From NCBI GenBank assembly GCA_964476565.1, contig CAYZBG010000139.1, forward strand, positions 1 through 7,282: a stretch of 7,282 bases of DNA, written 5' to 3'. The DNA is from CAMAXB01 sp964476565 (lineage in GTDB: Bacteria; Verrucomicrobiota; Verrucomicrobiia; Opitutales; Opitutaceae). Of the stretch, positions 6,099-7,282 are shown piece after piece. The notes beneath the pieces were generated by a model. The model worked only from the letters and a program-made list of their open reading frames with translations, did no database searches and was not told where the DNA came from. The stretch's first letter is position 1; every line of letters begins with the position of its first letter. Made by a program: the position numbers and the translations under genes.

Positions 6099-6293
6099 CT
6101 ATCGGGCAACGGCTTTCAAACGCGTGTTCAGGACCTTGATGTCGATCTCGGCGGTCGTAACGGTGGCGCGGGCTTTGGCGAGGCGGACCTCGGCTTTCAT
6201 CAGCTCGCGTTTGAGGGTGTCGAGTTCGTCGGTGGTGGTCGTGGTGCGGGGGGTGCGAGCGGTGGCGGGCGCTTCGGAGGTGCCGTTGTTCAT
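6099..6293 (-). CDS. Small predicted coiled-coil protein, hypothetical
   Basis: The 64-aa product is unrecognised. Residues 1-21 are low-complexity and rich in Thr, Ala and Pro, including a run of five Thr. Residues about 22-62 form a charged amphipathic helix (ELDTLKRELMKAEVRLAKAR, then TVTTAEIDIKVLNTRLKAVA) with heptad-like spacing of Leu, Val and Ile, suggesting a dimerising coiled coil. It has no signal or membrane segment. The start is ATG 6293; no Shine-Dalgarno precedes it. Met32 is an alternative start inside the helix. It is on the same strand as the DUF932 gene and downstream of it, separated by a terminator and two hairpins. A longer ORF in another frame across this stretch is Arg/His/Ser-rich and looks like a shadow. 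Confidence 0.5.
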   Translation of the reverse strand: MNNGTSEAPATARTPRTTTTTDELDTLKRELMKAEVRLAKARATVTTAEIDIKVLNTRLKAVAR

Positions 6294-6317
6294 GGTGAAT
6301 TTCGTTGGATTGTGAAT

Positions 6318-6346
6318 GCGCCGGTCGGCGGAGTGCTGACCGGCGC
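6318..6346. repeat. Inverted repeat upstream of the 64-aa gene
   Basis: GCGCCGGTC (6318-6326) pairs perfectly with GACCGGCGC (6338-6346) around an 11-base loop. It lies 25 bases before the ATG of the 64-aa gene, within its probable leader, and lacks a following T-run on either strand. It could affect translation or mark a binding site. Confidence 0.5.
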
Positions 6347-6360
6347 CGCTGATTGAAGCG

Positions 6361-6385
6361 GCTCGCGTGCGCCAAGCACGCGAGC
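6361..6385. repeat. Second perfect hairpin in the same intergenic stretch
   Basis: GCTCGCGTGC (6361-6370) pairs perfectly with GCACGCGAGC (6376-6385) around a 5-base loop. There is no T-run after it on either strand, so it is not a standard intrinsic terminator. Confidence 0.55.
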
Positions 6386-6415
6386 GCGCCTACCGGAAAC
6401 GGGGGATCACGCCTC

Positions 6416-6449
6416 CCGAAAGAAAGGGAGCGGCCCGCAGGCCGCTCCC
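6416..6449 (-). terminator. Intrinsic terminator of the DUF932 gene
   Basis: On the minus strand a perfect 10-bp stem, GGGAGCGGCC (6426-6435) with GGCCGCTCCC (6440-6449), has a 4-base loop and is followed directly by TTTCTTTC. The stem is very GC-rich. It starts about ten bases after the frameshifted stop of the DUF932 gene at 6460, where a terminator is expected. This supports 6460, not 6522, as the original gene end. Confidence 0.75.
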
Positions 6450-6459
6450 CGTGCGGGAC

Positions 6460-6534
6460 TCAGTTGTTCGCGAACTCGCTCGCGAGACTCCAGAGCGCCT
6501 TGTTGAGCTTCTGGCCTTCGCTCAGGCCGCCCAC
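6460..6534 (-). pseudogene. Out-of-frame C-terminal segment of the DUF932 gene
   Basis: Minus-strand codons from 6534 down to the TGA at 6460-6462 encode VGGLSEGQKLNKALWSLASE and then FANN, 24 residues. This matches the usual end of DUF932 proteins, a conserved L-N-x-A-L-W-x-L-A helix. It is in a different frame from the main gene, which runs into a stop at 6522-6524. Restoring one base near 6533-6540, for example a C in the CCGG at 6534-6537, would join the two. The stop is followed closely by the terminator. Confidence 0.75.
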
Positions 6535-7282
6535 CGGACGCGGCGGATGCCCATGCCGGCGGTGTAACCCATGTAGCGGTCGCCGCCTCGAATCAGGTGC
6601 TCTTGAACCACGTTGAAGGTAGTCCAGAGGTCCGTGGCGGCATCGCCGTAGCGCACCGGCGTCAGCAGCTTCTCTGGGCTGAGGAGCTTCATGACCGGTT
6701 GATCAGCATCCCAACGGAGGCCCGCTGCACGCTGGGTGAACTCCACCCGCGCGGCCTGCGGGAGCTGCACGCCCTGCCACTTGGTCACCGCCTCCAGCGC
6801 GCGCGGCGTGTTCTCCGCCACGGATTGCGCCGCCTTGGCAAAGGCCTCGGCGGAAACGTCCATGTGCCGGATCGAGACATGGGCAAAGTCGGCATCCGCG
6901 ACGGTCAGACCGTTGCGGCAAACCAACCGATACAGGCCCGCGTCGATGCGGTAGGCCCGGCTGCCATCGTGCGCGTTCTGCAGGATCATTTCCGGGCGGG
7001 TGTTGCCGACCTGAAAGGCCCCGGCCTCCAGGTCAACCCGCCGGGCGAAGCGGATTTCGTGCATCTGAAAACCGATGCGGTCCTCCAACCTGACCCGCTG
7101 CTCGGACGCCTTCACCGGTTCCCAACCCTCCGCACCAAGCAGGGCAACGACCTGCTGGGTGGAAACGAACGTGTAGCGGGACGACACCCCGGGCCGCGCG
7201 TGCTCGGCGAAGATCGAGGGAGCGCAACGGCGGAGGTCATCGGACGAAAGCGCCTTGAAGACGCGAGCGGGAGCAACGGGAA
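6522..7282 (-). CDS. DUF932 domain protein (plasmid/phage-type), frameshifted near 3' end, start beyond window
   Basis: The minus-strand frame is open from the right edge to TGA 6522-6524, giving 252 visible residues. GTG 7187 is an internal codon: the 31 residues before it (ALSSDDLRRCAPSIFAEHAR, then PGVSS) fit the family's N-terminal region. Numbering from the right edge, family features are RYTFVSTQQVVALLGAEGWEPV (35-56, written here as its ends: RYTFVST and GWEPV), the core HDGSRAYRIDAGLYRLVCRN (104-123) and the C-terminal DLWTTFNVVQEHLIRGG (217-233). DUF932 proteins are common on plasmids, prophages and integrative elements; their molecular function is not established. The frame then ends early in IRRVRWAA because of an apparent frameshift. 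Confidence 0.85.
   Translation of the reverse strand, partial: PVAPARVFKALSSDDLRRCAPSIFAEHARPGVSSRYTFVSTQQVVALLGAEGWEPVKASEQRVRLEDRIGFQMHEIRFARRVDLEAGAFQVGNTRPEMILQNAHDGSRAYRIDAGLYRLVCRNGLTVADADFAHVSIRHMDVSAEAFAKAAQSVAENTPRALEAVTKWQGVQLPQAARVEFTQRAAGLRWDADQPVMKLLSPEKLLTPVRYGDAATDLWTTFNVVQEHLIRGGDRYMGYTAGMGIRRVRWAA

Noticed and set aside
5992..6375. 127-codon minus-strand frame overlapping the 64-aa gene
   Set aside because: Its product is dominated by Arg, His and Ser without structure, typical of an out-of-frame reading, and it runs through two hairpins.

Overview
The window is GC-rich Gram-negative bacterial DNA. An outer-membrane efflux lipoprotein and an outer-membrane phospholipase show that the cell has an outer membrane. 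Several starts are GTG or TTG and most lack a clear Shine-Dalgarno sequence. That would fit an Opitutaceae/Verrucomicrobia-like or proteobacterial genome, but the lineage is a guess.

Region 1 (1-3380, + strand) is the distal part of an efflux operon. It holds the last 24 codons of a probable RND pump permease, a complete NodT/OprM-type outer-membrane factor (72-1508), a MarR-family regulator (1535-2110), a small four-helix membrane protein (2107-2538) and a two-helix membrane protein with a soluble domain of unknown function (2535-3380). Three of the four junctions are 4-bp start/stop overlaps (72-75, 2107-2110, 2535-2538) and the fourth is a 26-bp gap with a good ribosome-binding site, so the genes are probably co-transcribed. 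The inferred scheme is that pump and channel export a toxic compound and MarR senses it. The two unknown membrane proteins are locked to MarR by overlaps.

Region 2 (3381-3765) has no confident gene. It contains a very hydrophobic micro-ORF, an in-frame continuation past the stop of the 281-aa gene, and a perfect TATAAT box.

Region 3 (3766-5817, + strand) encodes an outer membrane phospholipase A with all catalytic and calcium residues recognisable and an extra N-terminal beta domain. Twelve bases later comes an alpha/beta hydrolase with an intact Ser-Asp-His triad. Together they look like a lipid or ester hydrolysis pair. A secreted-protein start resembling the N-terminus of a TolC-family channel follows at 5866 but stops after 45 codons, and looks like the remnant of a truncated gene.

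Region 4 (about 6000-7282) switches to the minus strand and to accessory-type content. It has a DUF932 (plasmid/phage-type) gene that enters from beyond the right edge and carries a frameshift near its 3' end, a strong intrinsic terminator behind it, two more hairpins, and a 64-aa predicted coiled-coil protein. The boundary near 6000-6100 is a candidate junction between chromosomal and mobile DNA. I found no rRNA, tRNA, CRISPR array or transposase.
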